64,000 nt of DNA, from contig NZ_CAMLOV010000002.1 of the NCBI RefSeq assembly GCF_946481715.1, positions 13,545 through 77,544 of the forward strand. Reading direction: 5' to 3'. The translations under genes and the position numbers were made by a program. This stretch comes from an uncultured Mucilaginibacter sp. (GTDB lineage Bacteria > Bacteroidota > Bacteroidia > Sphingobacteriales > Sphingobacteriaceae). Position 1 is the stretch's first letter. Every line of letters starts with the position of its first letter. Of this stretch, positions 1 through 9,169 are shown piece by piece. Below the pieces are notes generated by a model, which worked only from the letters and a program-made list of their open reading frames with translations, was not told the origin of the DNA and did not search any database.

Positions 1-399
1 GATGAGGCTTACGAAACGGCACTTACCTACAACCCCGATAATGCGTTCACGCTGAACAATTATGCTTATTATTTGTCGTTAAGGAACGAGAAACTGGATA
101 AGGCCGCAGCAATGTCTAAACACAGTACCGAACTGCAGCCCAACACCGCTTCGTTTGAGGATACGTACGCCTGGGTATTGTTCAGGCAAAAAAACTATGC
201 CGAAGCAAAAATGTGGATAGAGAAATCTATTGCGCATGATAAAGAAGAAAGCGCGGTGAAGACGGAGCATTACGGTGATATTTTGTTTTTCACCGGCGAT
301 ACCAATGCCGCCCTGCAAAACTGGGAGAAGGCAAAAAAACAGGGCGCGGCATCGCCTGCTTTAGATAAAAAGATAAATGAGAAAAAATATTCTGAATAA
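1..399 (+). CDS. Tetratricopeptide repeat protein, 3' part only
   Basis: The frame is open from the first base of the window, so the N-terminus is missing; 132 residues remain. They show TPR-type helices: alternating small and aromatic residues such as AYETALTYNPDNA and AEAKMWIEKSI, with about 34 residues between equivalent positions. TPR proteins are scaffolds for protein-protein contacts; no enzyme domain is visible here. The stop codon overlaps the start of the DUF4292 lipoprotein gene by 23 bp in another frame, which suggests translational coupling and a shared operon of envelope proteins. The precise role is unknown. Confidence 0.85.
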   Translation, partial: DEAYETALTYNPDNAFTLNNYAYYLSLRNEKLDKAAAMSKHSTELQPNTASFEDTYAWVLFRQKNYAEAKMWIEKSIAHDKEESAVKTEHYGDILFFTGDTNAALQNWEKAKKQGAASPALDKKINEKKYSE

Positions 400-1168
400 A
401 ATAGCCCTCATCGTTTTACTGGTTGTGGCGGCAAGCTGCAAATCAAAAAAACTGGTTGTAGTACAACGCCCCACCAAAGATACCACCGCTGTAAAAACAA
501 ATGATGTAGCAGAAAAATTGGCTGCAATACGTTCTAAACAGGTTACATTCAATACGTTTAGCGGCAAGGCAAAAACCAAACTGGTTATTAATAATGATGA
601 TAACGATTGTACCCTCAACATCCGTGTAAACCGCGACCAGAAGATATGGGTATCCATCACCGCCATTGCCGGGCTGGAGGTAGCCAGGGCGCTGATAACG
701 CCCGATAGTATACAGGTGGTGAACCGTTTCCAGAACCTGTACCTTAAAAAACCGTTCAGTTATATAAACCGTTTTGCCGGCAGGCAGGTAAATTTTAAAA
801 CACTGCAATCGTTACTGGTGGGCAACGCCATAGGCGAGTTGCTGAACGAGAATGCTAAATTTACCCCTGAGGGGAGCAATACCGGCGTTACCGGCAATAT
901 GATGGGCATGGTTTATAAGCTTTTGCTTGGGCCTGATATGAAGGTTACGCAAACTAATTTGGCCAACCAGGCAGCCGGGCAAACCCTGCAGGTAACCAAC
1001 AGGGTGTTTATACAGGCCGATAGCCGGGTGGTGCCATCGCAGATAGATATTACTTCTGCCGCACCGGGCAATAAAGTAATAGCCAATTTACGTTATACTA
1101 CGGTAGAATTCGACCGCGTATTAGAGTATCCGTTCAATATTCCAAAAGGTTATCAACCTGCTGATTAA
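377..1168 (+). CDS. DUF4292 family lipoprotein
   Basis: The 263-residue protein starts with a basic N-terminus, a hydrophobic stretch and a lipobox ending in Cys about residue 21 (VVAASC), followed by Lys, so it should be a lipoprotein. The rest is mostly beta-strand-like and resembles DUF4292, a Bacteroidota family with a LolA/LolB-like look; this family call is from recall of the sequence pattern. It overlaps the upstream TPR gene by 23 bp and is followed after 18 bp by an EnvC-like gene. The neighbourhood argues for a job at the outer membrane or cell wall, but no substrate is known. Confidence 0.8.
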   Translation: MRKNILNKIALIVLLVVAASCKSKKLVVVQRPTKDTTAVKTNDVAEKLAAIRSKQVTFNTFSGKAKTKLVINNDDNDCTLNIRVNRDQKIWVSITAIAGLEVARALITPDSIQVVNRFQNLYLKKPFSYINRFAGRQVNFKTLQSLLVGNAIGELLNENAKFTPEGSNTGVTGNMMGMVYKLLLGPDMKVTQTNLANQAAGQTLQVTNRVFIQADSRVVPSQIDITSAAPGNKVIANLRYTTVEFDRVLEYPFNIPKGYQPAD

Positions 1169-1186
1169 AAATCATATTTTTGATGA

Positions 1187-2509
1187 ATGAAATTTTTTAA
1201 AGTTGCCCTGATCATTATCGCTGTGTTTACAGCAACAGGTGCGTTTGCGCAAAGCAGCGCAGAGCTGAAACGCCGGAAGGATAAACTTACCGAGGAGCTG
1301 CAGCAGCTAAACCAGGAATACGAGGAAACGGCAAAAAACAAAAAAGTTTCGTTGAAGCAACTCAACAATCTAAAGATACAGATCAACCTTCGCCAGGAAA
1401 AGATCCAAAACATTAATGCCGAGGTAAGAAACCTGGATAATCAAATCTCCGAGAGCAATAATACCGTACATAACTTACAAACCCAGTTAGACCAGTTAAA
1501 GAAAGAGTATGCCGGCATGGTGCTCTTTGCTTACCGCAACCAAAGCGCCTATAATAAGCTGATGTTTATTTTTGCTTCAAAAGACTTTAACCAGGCCTAC
1601 AGGCGTTTAAAATATTTACAGCAGTTTGGTACCTACCGCGAGCGGCAGGCCGGTTACATACAGGGTACACAAAAAGAACTGCATGTAAAAATAAACGAAC
1701 TGGATAAGGATAAAAAAGAAAAAAGCAATCTGCTTACCGAGCAGGAAAAAGAAAAAATAGAGTTAGGCAAGGCAAAAAATAACCAGGTAAAAGTAGTTGC
1801 CGACCTGAGTAAGCACCAGGGCGAACTTAAAAAGCAACAGAAGGACGTTCAACAAAAAATTGCCAAAACCAACCGCGAAATTAGCAACGCTATCCGCAGG
1901 GAGATAGAGGAGGCCCGGCGCAAGGCCGAGGAGGAAGCCAGGAGGAGGGCAGAGGAGGCAGCACGTATAGCTGCGGCAAAGGCTAAGGCCGATGCGGCAA
2001 ATAACAATGCACCTGCGCCTACTGTAGTAAAAAAGCCTGTTGTGGTGAAACGATCTACCGATAGCGAGGCATTGAATGCAACGCCCGAAGCTGCTAAATT
2101 GTCAAACGACTTTTTGGGTAATAAGGGCCGTTTGCCATGGCCGGTTGCTAACGGGCAGTTGATACACGGATATGGTACATATACCGAAGATGGCATACGT
2201 AGTGAGAGCGACGGCTATGAAATAAGGACCCCGGCAAACGCCTCAATAAGGGCAGTATTTGACGGAACGGTAAGAATGGTGAAGGACATAAGCGGGACAT
2301 ATTTAGTTGTTGTAAACCACGGTGAATATTTTACCGCGTACTCAAACCTTAAATCGGTTAACGTATCTGTTGGGCAAAAGGTTAGCACAAAGCAAGTTAT
2401 AGGAAGTGCCGCCACCGACCAGATAAGCGGCGAGACAGAGGTAATATTTAACGTAACTAAAGGGAAAACATTTGTTGACCCCCGGATGTGGCTGGCCCCC
2501 TCAAACTAA
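1187..2509 (+). CDS. EnvC-like coiled-coil protein with degenerate M23 (LytM) domain
   Basis: The protein has 440 residues. A signal peptide (residues 1 to about 21, ending AFAQ) is followed by a long coiled coil from about 23 to 270, rich in Lys, Glu and Gln, then a Pro/Ala/Val linker and a C-terminal LytM-fold domain from about 310. In active M23 peptidases zinc is bound by HxxxD and HxH. Here the matching places read SDGYE and EVI, so all three metal ligands appear to be replaced. This fits the EnvC/NlpD type, which activates peptidoglycan amidases rather than cutting cell wall itself. It probably acts in the periplasm during cell separation. It lies 18 bp after the lipoprotein gene, in the same operon. 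Confidence 0.85.
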   Translation: MKFFKVALIIIAVFTATGAFAQSSAELKRRKDKLTEELQQLNQEYEETAKNKKVSLKQLNNLKIQINLRQEKIQNINAEVRNLDNQISESNNTVHNLQTQLDQLKKEYAGMVLFAYRNQSAYNKLMFIFASKDFNQAYRRLKYLQQFGTYRERQAGYIQGTQKELHVKINELDKDKKEKSNLLTEQEKEKIELGKAKNNQVKVVADLSKHQGELKKQQKDVQQKIAKTNREISNAIRREIEEARRKAEEEARRRAEEAARIAAAKAKADAANNNAPAPTVVKKPVVVKRSTDSEALNATPEAAKLSNDFLGNKGRLPWPVANGQLIHGYGTYTEDGIRSESDGYEIRTPANASIRAVFDGTVRMVKDISGTYLVVVNHGEYFTAYSNLKSVNVSVGQKVSTKQVIGSAATDQISGETEVIFNVTKGKTFVDPRMWLAPSN

Positions 2510-2536
2510 AGTTTAAACTATAGTGTTCTAATTGTA

Positions 2537-2544
2537 TATATTTG
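2537..2544 (+). promoter_or_regulatory. Candidate -7 box upstream of tatA-like gene
   Basis: TATATTTG matches the Bacteroidota -7 consensus TAnnTTTG and lies 21 bp before the ATG of the first TatA-type gene. The expected -33 TTTG at 19 bp upstream is not exact; a TTTA lies slightly further up (2512-2515). The box would let the tat genes be transcribed apart from the upstream operon. Confidence 0.45.
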
Positions 2545-2565
2545 TAACCTTAATTGTGAGATAAG

Positions 2566-3054
2566 ATGTTGAGCACAGTTTTTTTATTCCTGAATATAGG
2601 CACCGGCGAAATGGTTTTGATCATTTTTGCTGCGCTAATGCTGTTTGGTGGCGAAAAACTGCCGGAGATTGCGCGCGGGCTTGGAAAGGGGATTCGCGAT
2701 TTTAAGGACGCCTCGGATGATGTTAAGCGCGAGATAAACAACCAGATAAACAATTACGAAGATAAAAAAACGGAATTAAAGAAGTCTCTGGAAGAATCAC
2801 CAAAGGAAGAGCTTCCTGAGGGCACTACGTCAACTTATACACCTGTTGAAGGTACTTTGCCTGCATTTGAGGGGCATGCCGCTACAGATGTAGTACAGGA
2901 CGAGACAGAACTTGGCAACCCGGAAGCACCGGAAACCTACGAAAGCGAACCGGAGCTGAAGCATCCGGTAACCGGCAGCGCAAATGGTTCATCTATCAAC
3001 CTTACAAAGGAAGAAGAACCGGCTAAAAAGACTATCGAAGAAGAATATAAGTAA
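2566..3054 (+). CDS. tatA: Sec-independent translocase TatA/TatB-type protein with long acidic tail
   Basis: The 162-residue protein has one N-terminal membrane helix (about 11-28), then the TatA hallmark GGEKLPEIARGLGKGIRDFK, in which an FGG/KLPE hinge leads into an amphipathic helix. TatA proteins polymerise with TatC to move folded twin-arginine proteins across the inner membrane. The tail after about residue 60 is unusually long (about 100 residues), rich in Glu, Pro and Thr, and probably disordered in the cytoplasm. A second, short TatA follows after 33 bp, so this long form may take the TatB role. No tatC is in the window. Confidence 0.88.
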   Translation: MLSTVFLFLNIGTGEMVLIIFAALMLFGGEKLPEIARGLGKGIRDFKDASDDVKREINNQINNYEDKKTELKKSLEESPKEELPEGTTSTYTPVEGTLPAFEGHAATDVVQDETELGNPEAPETYESEPELKHPVTGSANGSSINLTKEEEPAKKTIEEEYK

Positions 3055-3087
3055 TAAAAATATTAACGTACATAAAATTTTAAGAAA

Positions 3088-3267
3088 ATGGGATTAGGCG
3101 CACCAGAAATTATTCTGATCATCATCGCAATACTAATATTGTTTGGCGGTAAAAAAATTCCTGAACTAATGAAAGGTTTGGGCAAAGGCGTAAAGGAGTT
3201 TAAAGACGCTCAAAACGGCGAAAGCAGCACCGCAAGCACAACTTCAGACGAAAAACCGAAGTTATAA
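3088..3267 (+). CDS. tatA: Short TatA-type twin-arginine translocase subunit
   Basis: This short gene encodes 59 residues. It starts [20 protein letters not shown], a typical TatA membrane helix, followed by [20 protein letters not shown], the hinge and amphipathic helix of TatA/E proteins. The tail is short and polar. The length is normal for TatA, unlike the long paralog 33 bp upstream. Together the two suggest a duplicated TatA set in which copies have diverged in tail length. The hairpin at 3314-3360 follows the gene. Confidence 0.88.
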   Translation: MGLGAPEIILIIIAILILFGGKKIPELMKGLGKGVKEFKDAQNGESSTASTTSDEKPKL

Positions 3268-3313
3268 TTTAGCGTATTTCTTATTGGGCAGCTTCACCGC
3301 TGCTTACACTCAT

Positions 3314-3360
3314 AAAAACTTATCTGTTGAAATAGTTATGCTTCAACGGATAAGTTTTTT
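3314..3360 (+). terminator. Strong hairpin with T-tract after the tat genes
   Basis: Arms 3315-3331 (AAAACTTATCTGTTGAA) and 3342-3358 pair along 17 bp with one G-U pair, with a short loop and a run of T at 3355-3360. It looks like the rho-independent terminator of the tat genes. It ends only 12 bp before the gatA start codon, so it could also act as a leader hairpin for gatA. Confidence 0.75.
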
Positions 3361-3372
3361 ATTTTAGGCCCC

Positions 3373-4797
3373 ATGTCTAAGAATTTTTCCTCTTACAAGG
3401 ATATAAAAAGAGGGTTGCAAAACGGAGCGGTTACAGCAGAAAGCCTGGTAAAAGGTTACCTGAAGCAGATAAAGGCAAACGCCCGTTTAAATGTTTTTAA
3501 CGAGGTTTTTGATAAAGAAGCGCTTTCTTCGGCCAAAAACGTTGATGCACGCATTAAAAGCGGTACCGCAGGCAGGCTGGCCGGTATGGTTATCGCTATT
3601 AAAGATAATATTTGTTATAAGGATCATAAGGTAACAGCATCCTCCCGTATCCTGAAGAATTTCACGTCCATTTATTCATCTACCATTGTTGAGCGTTTAT
3701 TAGCCGAGGATGCTATTATTATAGGCCGCTGCAATTGCGACGAGTTTGCCATGGGCGCTTCTAACGAAAATTCGTTTTTTGGCCCAGTTAAAAACTTTGT
3801 TGACGAAACGCGCGTTTCGGGCGGGTCATCGGGTGGCTCGGCTGTTGCGGTACAGGCAGGTATGTGCCATGCAGCAATAGGCACTGATACGGGCGGCTCG
3901 GTAAGGCAGCCAGCTTCGTTCTGCGGGGTAATTGGCTTTAAGCCGTCATATGGGCGTATATCCAGGCATGGCATTATTTCCTACGCGTCTTCCTTCGACC
4001 AGGTAGGCACGCTGACAAAATCTGTTGACGATGCATCCCTATTGTTCGAGATAATGGCGGGCGGGGACGAATTCGACAGCACCCTGTCGCACCAACCTGT
4101 CCCAAAGGCGGCCAATCTTACAAAAGACAGCAGCAAAAAAAAGATCGCCTATTTACAGGAGGCGCTATCCAGCCCCGGTGTGGATGCCGAGGTGAAGAAT
4201 AACCTTATCAATTCCATAGAAAAACTACGTGCCGACGGGCATACCGTTAAAGCGATATCCTTCGAGTATCTGGAGTATTTAGTGCCTGCATATTATATTT
4301 TGGCCATGGCCGAAGCATCAAGCAACCTGGCACGGTACGATGGCGTACACTATGGCTACCGCAGCCCCAACGCTACCGATCTTACCTCAACTTACAAACT
4401 TTCCCGCTCCGAAGGCTTTGGCAAAGAAGTAAAACGCCGCATTATGCTGGGCACGTTTGTGCTAAGCGCGGGATACTATGATGCTTACTACGCTAAGGCA
4501 CAAAAAGTGCGCAAACTCATACGCGACCAAACCAACCAAATTCTACAGGAGTACGATTTTCTGCTCACCCCAACTGCCCCCGAGCCTGCTTTCCCGATAG
4601 GGAAAAAAGAAAAAGACCCCGTGGTAACCTACCTGCACGATATTTTTACCGTGCAAGCATCGCTAGCAGGCTTACCTGCCATCTCGTTGCCAACCGGCAA
4701 TAACAGCAAGGGATTGCCGTTAGGGTTGCAGCTATTGGCCAATGGTTTTGCCGAGGAACAACTATTGAATTTCTCCGAATACTTCCTGCAGCTATAG
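3373..4797 (+). CDS. gatA: Glu-tRNA(Gln)/Asp-tRNA(Asn) amidotransferase subunit A
   Basis: The 474-residue protein has the amidase signature with the Ser-cisSer-Lys triad: Lys77 in AIKDNI, Ser152 in SGGSSGGS and Ser176 in DTGGSVRQP. GatA releases ammonia from glutamine, which GatB uses to convert misacylated Glu-tRNA(Gln) (or Asp-tRNA(Asn)) to the correct aminoacyl-tRNA in the cytoplasm. The conserved CDEFAMG and FGPVKN blocks favour GatA over other amidases. gatB and gatC are not in the window, so the subunits are encoded apart. It sits alone between the tat genes and the lytic transglycosylase gene. Confidence 0.92.
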   Translation: MSKNFSSYKDIKRGLQNGAVTAESLVKGYLKQIKANARLNVFNEVFDKEALSSAKNVDARIKSGTAGRLAGMVIAIKDNICYKDHKVTASSRILKNFTSIYSSTIVERLLAEDAIIIGRCNCDEFAMGASNENSFFGPVKNFVDETRVSGGSSGGSAVAVQAGMCHAAIGTDTGGSVRQPASFCGVIGFKPSYGRISRHGIISYASSFDQVGTLTKSVDDASLLFEIMAGGDEFDSTLSHQPVPKAANLTKDSSKKKIAYLQEALSSPGVDAEVKNNLINSIEKLRADGHTVKAISFEYLEYLVPAYYILAMAEASSNLARYDGVHYGYRSPNATDLTSTYKLSRSEGFGKEVKRRIMLGTFVLSAGYYDAYYAKAQKVRKLIRDQTNQILQEYDFLLTPTAPEPAFPIGKKEKDPVVTYLHDIFTVQASLAGLPAISLPTGNNSKGLPLGLQLLANGFAEEQLLNFSEYFLQL

Positions 4798-4859
4798 AAA
4801 AATTTATACATTAGTAAATAATTTTTTCGGGGATTCCTTCTCCGGATATAACCTGATTT

Positions 4860-6146
4860 ATGAAGAAATTCTTTGCATTTATTATCTGCGTGGTAGCACT
4901 GCAGGTAATTAAAGCGGATAAGTTATACGCGTTTCAGCAATCGTTCGGCTCAGATACCTCTGCGCTATTGCCCATTAAAGAGGTGGCAGTTTCCAAATAC
5001 CAGGATGTTATTTATAAGCGCCGGCTGGATTCTATCCAGAAGGATGTGCCCCTAGATTATAACGTTTACGTGCAGGGTTATATAGATGCTTACATGGGCC
5101 GCCGCGATGAGATCGGGCGTTTCCTTGGCTTATCCAAATATTATTTCCCCATTTACGAAAAAGCTTTCCGCGAGGCAGGCGTACCCGAAGAGATAAAATA
5201 CCTATCGATAGTAGAGTCGGCGCTAAACCCTAATGCGGTATCGCGCGTAGGCGCTGCCGGGCCATGGCAGTTCATGTCTGAAACGGCAAAGATATACCAC
5301 CTGAAAATGACCGACTACGTAGACGAGCGCCGCGACCCCATCCAATCCAGCGAAGCTGCCGCTGCATACCTGCGCGATGCCTACCAGCAATTTGGCGATT
5401 GGCTGCTGGCCATAGCATCCTACAATTGCGGCAAAAGCAACGTAGAGAACGCGCTGGCAAAAACCGGCGCTACCGATTACTGGTCTATCCGCCAGTTGCT
5501 GCCCGCCGAAACACGCGGCTATGTGCCGGCGTATATCGCTATCAGCTACATCATGAATTATTATAAGCGCCACGGCATTATGCCGCAGCCTACCGATATT
5601 GCTTTGCAGACAGATACCCTGTCGGTTAATAAATTTGTGCCGCTCAACCGTATTTCTGCCGCCCTGGGCCTCGACCTGAAAGATATGGTAGTGCTTAATC
5701 CATCGTACCGCCAGCTGATAATAAACGGCACAACCGCAGCACCGCGCCGTATTATTGTGCCGCAAAGCCGCAAAGAGCGTTACGCAATTTTAACCGAAGC
5801 AATTAATAACCCCAACGCTGTAATACCGCCGTACCGCCCGGTATATGTACCACCGCCTGCTCCGCCAAAACCAGTGGCAGTAGCTGTTGCAAAGCCGGTT
5901 GCGCCGGCCAATACGGGGGCACCGCAAACAGGTACAATAGCGCCGGCAACCAATATGGTGGCAACGAATGCGCCGCCACAAAACATCCCCGCCTATCACG
6001 TTACAAAATTGGGTGAAACACTGGTTGATATTGCTGCTAAATATGGCCTTAGGGTGGAGGACTTAATGCAATGGAACAAGCAATTAGGCAGCAATAAAAA
6101 CATCCGCCTGGTTGGCGGGCTTACCGTTAACTTAAGCAGAGGGTAA
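4860..6146 (+). CDS. MltD-like membrane-bound lytic murein transglycosylase with one LysM domain
   Basis: The 428-residue protein has an N-terminal signal sequence, an SLT (lysozyme-like) domain at about 95-235, a Pro/Ala-rich linker, and a single C-terminal LysM motif from about 379. The catalytic acid is probably Glu119 in SIVESALNP; the GAAGPWQFM and ASYNCG motifs are also present. These enzymes cut glycan strands of peptidoglycan and leave 1,6-anhydromuramic ends; LysM binds N-acetylglucosamine. E. coli MltD usually has two LysM repeats, so the single one is a difference. It is a single-gene unit followed by a clear terminator. Confidence 0.88.
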   Translation: MKKFFAFIICVVALQVIKADKLYAFQQSFGSDTSALLPIKEVAVSKYQDVIYKRRLDSIQKDVPLDYNVYVQGYIDAYMGRRDEIGRFLGLSKYYFPIYEKAFREAGVPEEIKYLSIVESALNPNAVSRVGAAGPWQFMSETAKIYHLKMTDYVDERRDPIQSSEAAAAYLRDAYQQFGDWLLAIASYNCGKSNVENALAKTGATDYWSIRQLLPAETRGYVPAYIAISYIMNYYKRHGIMPQPTDIALQTDTLSVNKFVPLNRISAALGLDLKDMVVLNPSYRQLIINGTTAAPRRIIVPQSRKERYAILTEAINNPNAVIPPYRPVYVPPPAPPKPVAVAVAKPVAPANTGAPQTGTIAPATNMVATNAPPQNIPAYHVTKLGETLVDIAAKYGLRVEDLMQWNKQLGSNKNIRLVGGLTVNLSRG

Positions 6147-6162
6147 AAGAATATATAGTAGC

Positions 6163-6200
6163 GGCCGGGTTTCGATGTATTTCGAAACCCGGCCTTTTTT
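6163..6200 (+). terminator. Rho-independent terminator of the lytic transglycosylase gene
   Basis: A perfect 13-bp stem (6163-6175 with 6182-6194, arm GGCCGGGTTTCGA) is followed by six T residues. It lies 17 bp after the stop codon and before the maeB promoter region. Confidence 0.9.
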
Positions 6201-6227
6201 ATTGCCAGCTTTCAAAAAAAGTAATCG

Positions 6228-6235
6228 TAATTTTG
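6228..6235 (+). promoter_or_regulatory. Candidate -7 box for maeB
   Basis: TAATTTTG fits TAnnTTTG and lies 21 bp before the maeB start, just after the upstream terminator. No good -33 TTTG is seen at the ideal spacing. Confidence 0.4.
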
Positions 6236-6256
6236 AGGGCTTGAATTACAGAGAAA

Positions 6257-8560
6257 ATGAATAAACCAAATCGTAAACAGGACGCTTTAAATTACCACTC
6301 TAAAGGCCGTCCCGGTAAAATACAGGTTGTACCAACCAAACCTACCAATTCGCAGCGCGACTTAACTTTAGCTTATTCGCCCGGTGTTGCCGAGCCATGC
6401 CGCGCCATAGCCGAAAATGTGGATGATGTATACAAGTATACTGCTAAAGGTAACCTGGTGGCTGTTATCAGTAATGGCACCGCGGTACTTGGTTTGGGCA
6501 ACATTGGCCCGGAGGCCAGCAAGCCCGTAATGGAAGGTAAAGGCCTGCTGTTTAAAATTTATGCCGATATCGATGTGTTCGATTTGGAAATAAATGCCAA
6601 AACGGTTGACGAGTTTGTAATGATAGTTAAAGCGCTGGAGCCAACTTTTGGCGGCGTAAACTTAGAAGATATATCGGCCCCAACCTGCTTTGAAATAGAG
6701 CGCCGGTTAAAGGCTGAAATGAAGATACCCGTAATGCACGATGATCAGCACGGCACGGCCATTATATCGGGCGCAGCGCTGATGAACGCCTGCGAGATAC
6801 AGGGCAAAAAGCTGGATAAGATAAAAATGGTTGTAAATGGCGCTGGTGCCGCTGCCGTTTCCTGCTCAAAAATGTACTTGTCACTTGGGGTGAAGAAAGA
6901 GAACCTGGTTATGTTTGACATTAACGGCGTGCTGGATACCAACCGAACCGACCTGGACGATATCCGTATGGAGTTTGCCACCCAACGCAAGGACGTTAAA
7001 ACACTGTCGGACGCGATGAAGAATGCCGACGTATTTGTGGGTTTATCTGCAGGAAACGTGGTAACCCCGGCAATGCTGGTGAGCATGGCCAAAAACCCTG
7101 TGGTATTTGCCATGGCCAACCCCGAGCCGGAGATACAGTACGATTTGGCAGTTGCTGCCCGTAAGGATATCATTATGGCAACCGGCCGTTCTGATTACCC
7201 TAACCAGGTGAACAACGTGCTGGGCTTCCCCTACATTTTCCGCGGCGCGCTTGATGTAAGGGCTACCGCCATTAACGAAGAAATGAAAATTGCCGCAGTA
7301 CATGCCATAGCCAATATGGCTAAAAAACCGGTACCGGAAGCGGTTAATTTGGCTTACAACATCACCAACCTCAAATTCGGCAGGGATTATATAATTCCCA
7401 AACCGATGGACCAAAGGTTAATTACTGAGGTGTCATCTGCGGTGGCAAAAGCAGCTATGGATAGCGGTGTTGCCCGCAAGGCTATTACCGATTGGGACGC
7501 TTATAATGAAGAATTGCTATCGCGCCTGGGCACCAACAATAAGCTGATGCGCGATATTACCAATAAAGCCAAGCAAAACCCCAAACGTGTGGTATTTGCC
7601 GAGGCTGATACTTACAAAATATTACGCGCGGCACAAATTGTTAAAGACGAAGGCATCGCAACACCTATCTTGTTGGGTAATATCGAAAAGATAAAGGCCA
7701 TTATGCGCGAGAACGAGCTCGATTTGGGCGATGTGCAAATGATTGATACCCGCGATGATTGCGACCGTGTACATGAGTTTACAGATTATCTGTTTAAGAA
7801 ACGGCAGCGCCGCGGTATTACCAAGCAGGAAGCCCGCAAAATGGTTATCGACCGCAACTACTATGGTGCATGTATGGTACAGTTTGGCGAGGCCGACGCG
7901 CTGATCTCTGGCTTAACAAAAAATTATGCAGATACCATTAAGCCTGCACTACAAATTATAGGTACCGATGAAGGCGTTAACCGCGTTGCCGGGATGTACC
8001 TGATGATAACCCCAAAAGGCCCTGTGTTTTTTGGAGACACCACGGTAAATATTAACCCGACCGTGCAGGAACTGGTAGATATTACGGTGCTGATAGAAAA
8101 AGCCGTATCGTACTTTATACCCAAGCCGAGGGTGGCGCTGTTGTCCTATTCAAACTTTGGATCTAACAAAGGCGAGATACCCGAGAAAACCAGTGAAGCA
8201 GTGCGTATATTGCACGAGAAGTACCCCAACATGATTGTTGATGGGGAGATGCAGGCCAACTTTGCTTTGAACTCTGAATTGCTGAAAGATAATTTTGAGT
8301 TCTCTACTTTGAACGGTAAACCGGCCAATACCCTTATTTTCCCGGGCCTGGCATCGGGTAATATTGCTTACAAGCTGTTGCAGGAAATTGGCGGTGCCGA
8401 GGCTGTTGGCCCTATATTGTTGGGGCTAAAAAAGCCCGTACACGTATTGCAACTAGGTAGCAGCGTGCGCGAAATTGTGAACATGGTTACTATTGCGGTG
8501 GTAGATGCGCAGGAAAAAACACGAGCGGCAGCATCGCCCAAAGCACGTAAAGCGAAATAA
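6257..8560 (+). CDS. maeB: NADP-dependent malic enzyme with phosphotransacetylase-like domain
   Basis: The 767-residue protein is a fusion typical of MaeB. Residues about 15-165 are the malic N domain ([10 protein letters not shown]), about 165-405 the NAD(P)-binding domain, and about 430-755 a phosphate acetyltransferase-like domain. It decarboxylates malate to pyruvate and CO2 with reduction of NADP, in the cytoplasm. The PTA-like part is generally regulatory (acetyl-CoA sensing) in this family rather than a working PTA. ruvA begins 2 bp after its stop codon and sprA 22 bp after ruvA, so these three are probably co-transcribed. Confidence 0.93.
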   Translation: MNKPNRKQDALNYHSKGRPGKIQVVPTKPTNSQRDLTLAYSPGVAEPCRAIAENVDDVYKYTAKGNLVAVISNGTAVLGLGNIGPEASKPVMEGKGLLFKIYADIDVFDLEINAKTVDEFVMIVKALEPTFGGVNLEDISAPTCFEIERRLKAEMKIPVMHDDQHGTAIISGAALMNACEIQGKKLDKIKMVVNGAGAAAVSCSKMYLSLGVKKENLVMFDINGVLDTNRTDLDDIRMEFATQRKDVKTLSDAMKNADVFVGLSAGNVVTPAMLVSMAKNPVVFAMANPEPEIQYDLAVAARKDIIMATGRSDYPNQVNNVLGFPYIFRGALDVRATAINEEMKIAAVHAIANMAKKPVPEAVNLAYNITNLKFGRDYIIPKPMDQRLITEVSSAVAKAAMDSGVARKAITDWDAYNEELLSRLGTNNKLMRDITNKAKQNPKRVVFAEADTYKILRAAQIVKDEGIATPILLGNIEKIKAIMRENELDLGDVQMIDTRDDCDRVHEFTDYLFKKRQRRGITKQEARKMVIDRNYYGACMVQFGEADALISGLTKNYADTIKPALQIIGTDEGVNRVAGMYLMITPKGPVFFGDTTVNINPTVQELVDITVLIEKAVSYFIPKPRVALLSYSNFGSNKGEIPEKTSEAVRILHEKYPNMIVDGEMQANFALNSELLKDNFEFSTLNGKPANTLIFPGLASGNIAYKLLQEIGGAEAVGPILLGLKKPVHVLQLGSSVREIVNMVTIAVVDAQEKTRAAASPKARKAK

Positions 8561-8562
8561 TT

Positions 8563-9147
8563 ATGTACGATTATATTGAAGGGAAGCTGGCATTTAAAAG
8601 CCCGGCACATGTTGTTATTGATGCCGGGGGCGTTGGCTACCACATTAATATTTCGGTAAATACTTTTTCGCGCGTGGGCGATACTGAAAGGTGCAAACTG
8701 TACGTTTGGTTACATGTAAAAGAAGATGCGCACACCTTGTACGGTTTTGCCGATGAGGGCGAGCGTAAACTTTTTTTACACCTGGTATCCATATCAGGAA
8801 TAGGCCCCAACACCGCGCGCATGATGCTGTCGTCCATCACCCCCGATGAGATACGCAACGCTATTGTGCAGGGTAATGTTCCGCTTATTCAAAGGATAAA
8901 AGGGATAGGGCCTAAATCAGCACAGCGCATTATATTAGAACTTCAGGACAAACTTCGCAAGGAAGGCCCCGACACATTGACAGTGGTGTCAGGGTTAAAA
9001 ACGGTAAAAGAAGAGGCGCTTTCAGCCCTTGTTATGTTAGGATTTGTGCGTAACGTTGCTGAAAAGGTATTGGATCAGGAGATCGGTAAAAATAGCGGCC
9101 CATTAACGGTGGAACAGCTTATTAAATTTGCGTTAAAAAGCTTATAA
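8563..9147 (+). CDS. ruvA: Holliday junction branch migration protein RuvA
   Basis: At 194 residues this has the normal RuvA length. Domain I is the OB fold (MYDYIEGKLAFKSPAHVVID), domain II carries two helix-hairpin-helix motifs (SGIGPNTARMML and KGIGPKSAQRIILEL), and domain III is the mobile C-terminal helix bundle that contacts RuvB. RuvA tetramers hold the four-way DNA junction flat for RuvB to migrate. ruvB and ruvC are not in the window. The gene starts 2 bp after maeB. Confidence 0.95.
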   Translation: MYDYIEGKLAFKSPAHVVIDAGGVGYHINISVNTFSRVGDTERCKLYVWLHVKEDAHTLYGFADEGERKLFLHLVSISGIGPNTARMMLSSITPDEIRNAIVQGNVPLIQRIKGIGPKSAQRIILELQDKLRKEGPDTLTVVSGLKTVKEEALSALVMLGFVRNVAEKVLDQEIGKNSGPLTVEQLIKFALKSL

Positions 9148-9169
9148 TTACCTGTAATAAAAATAACAC

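Noticed and set aside
5223..5765. Minus-strand open frame of 180 codons inside the lytic transglycosylase gene
   Set aside because: It is antisense to a well-supported enzyme domain and reads as scrambled His/Arg/Gly-rich sequence with no motif.
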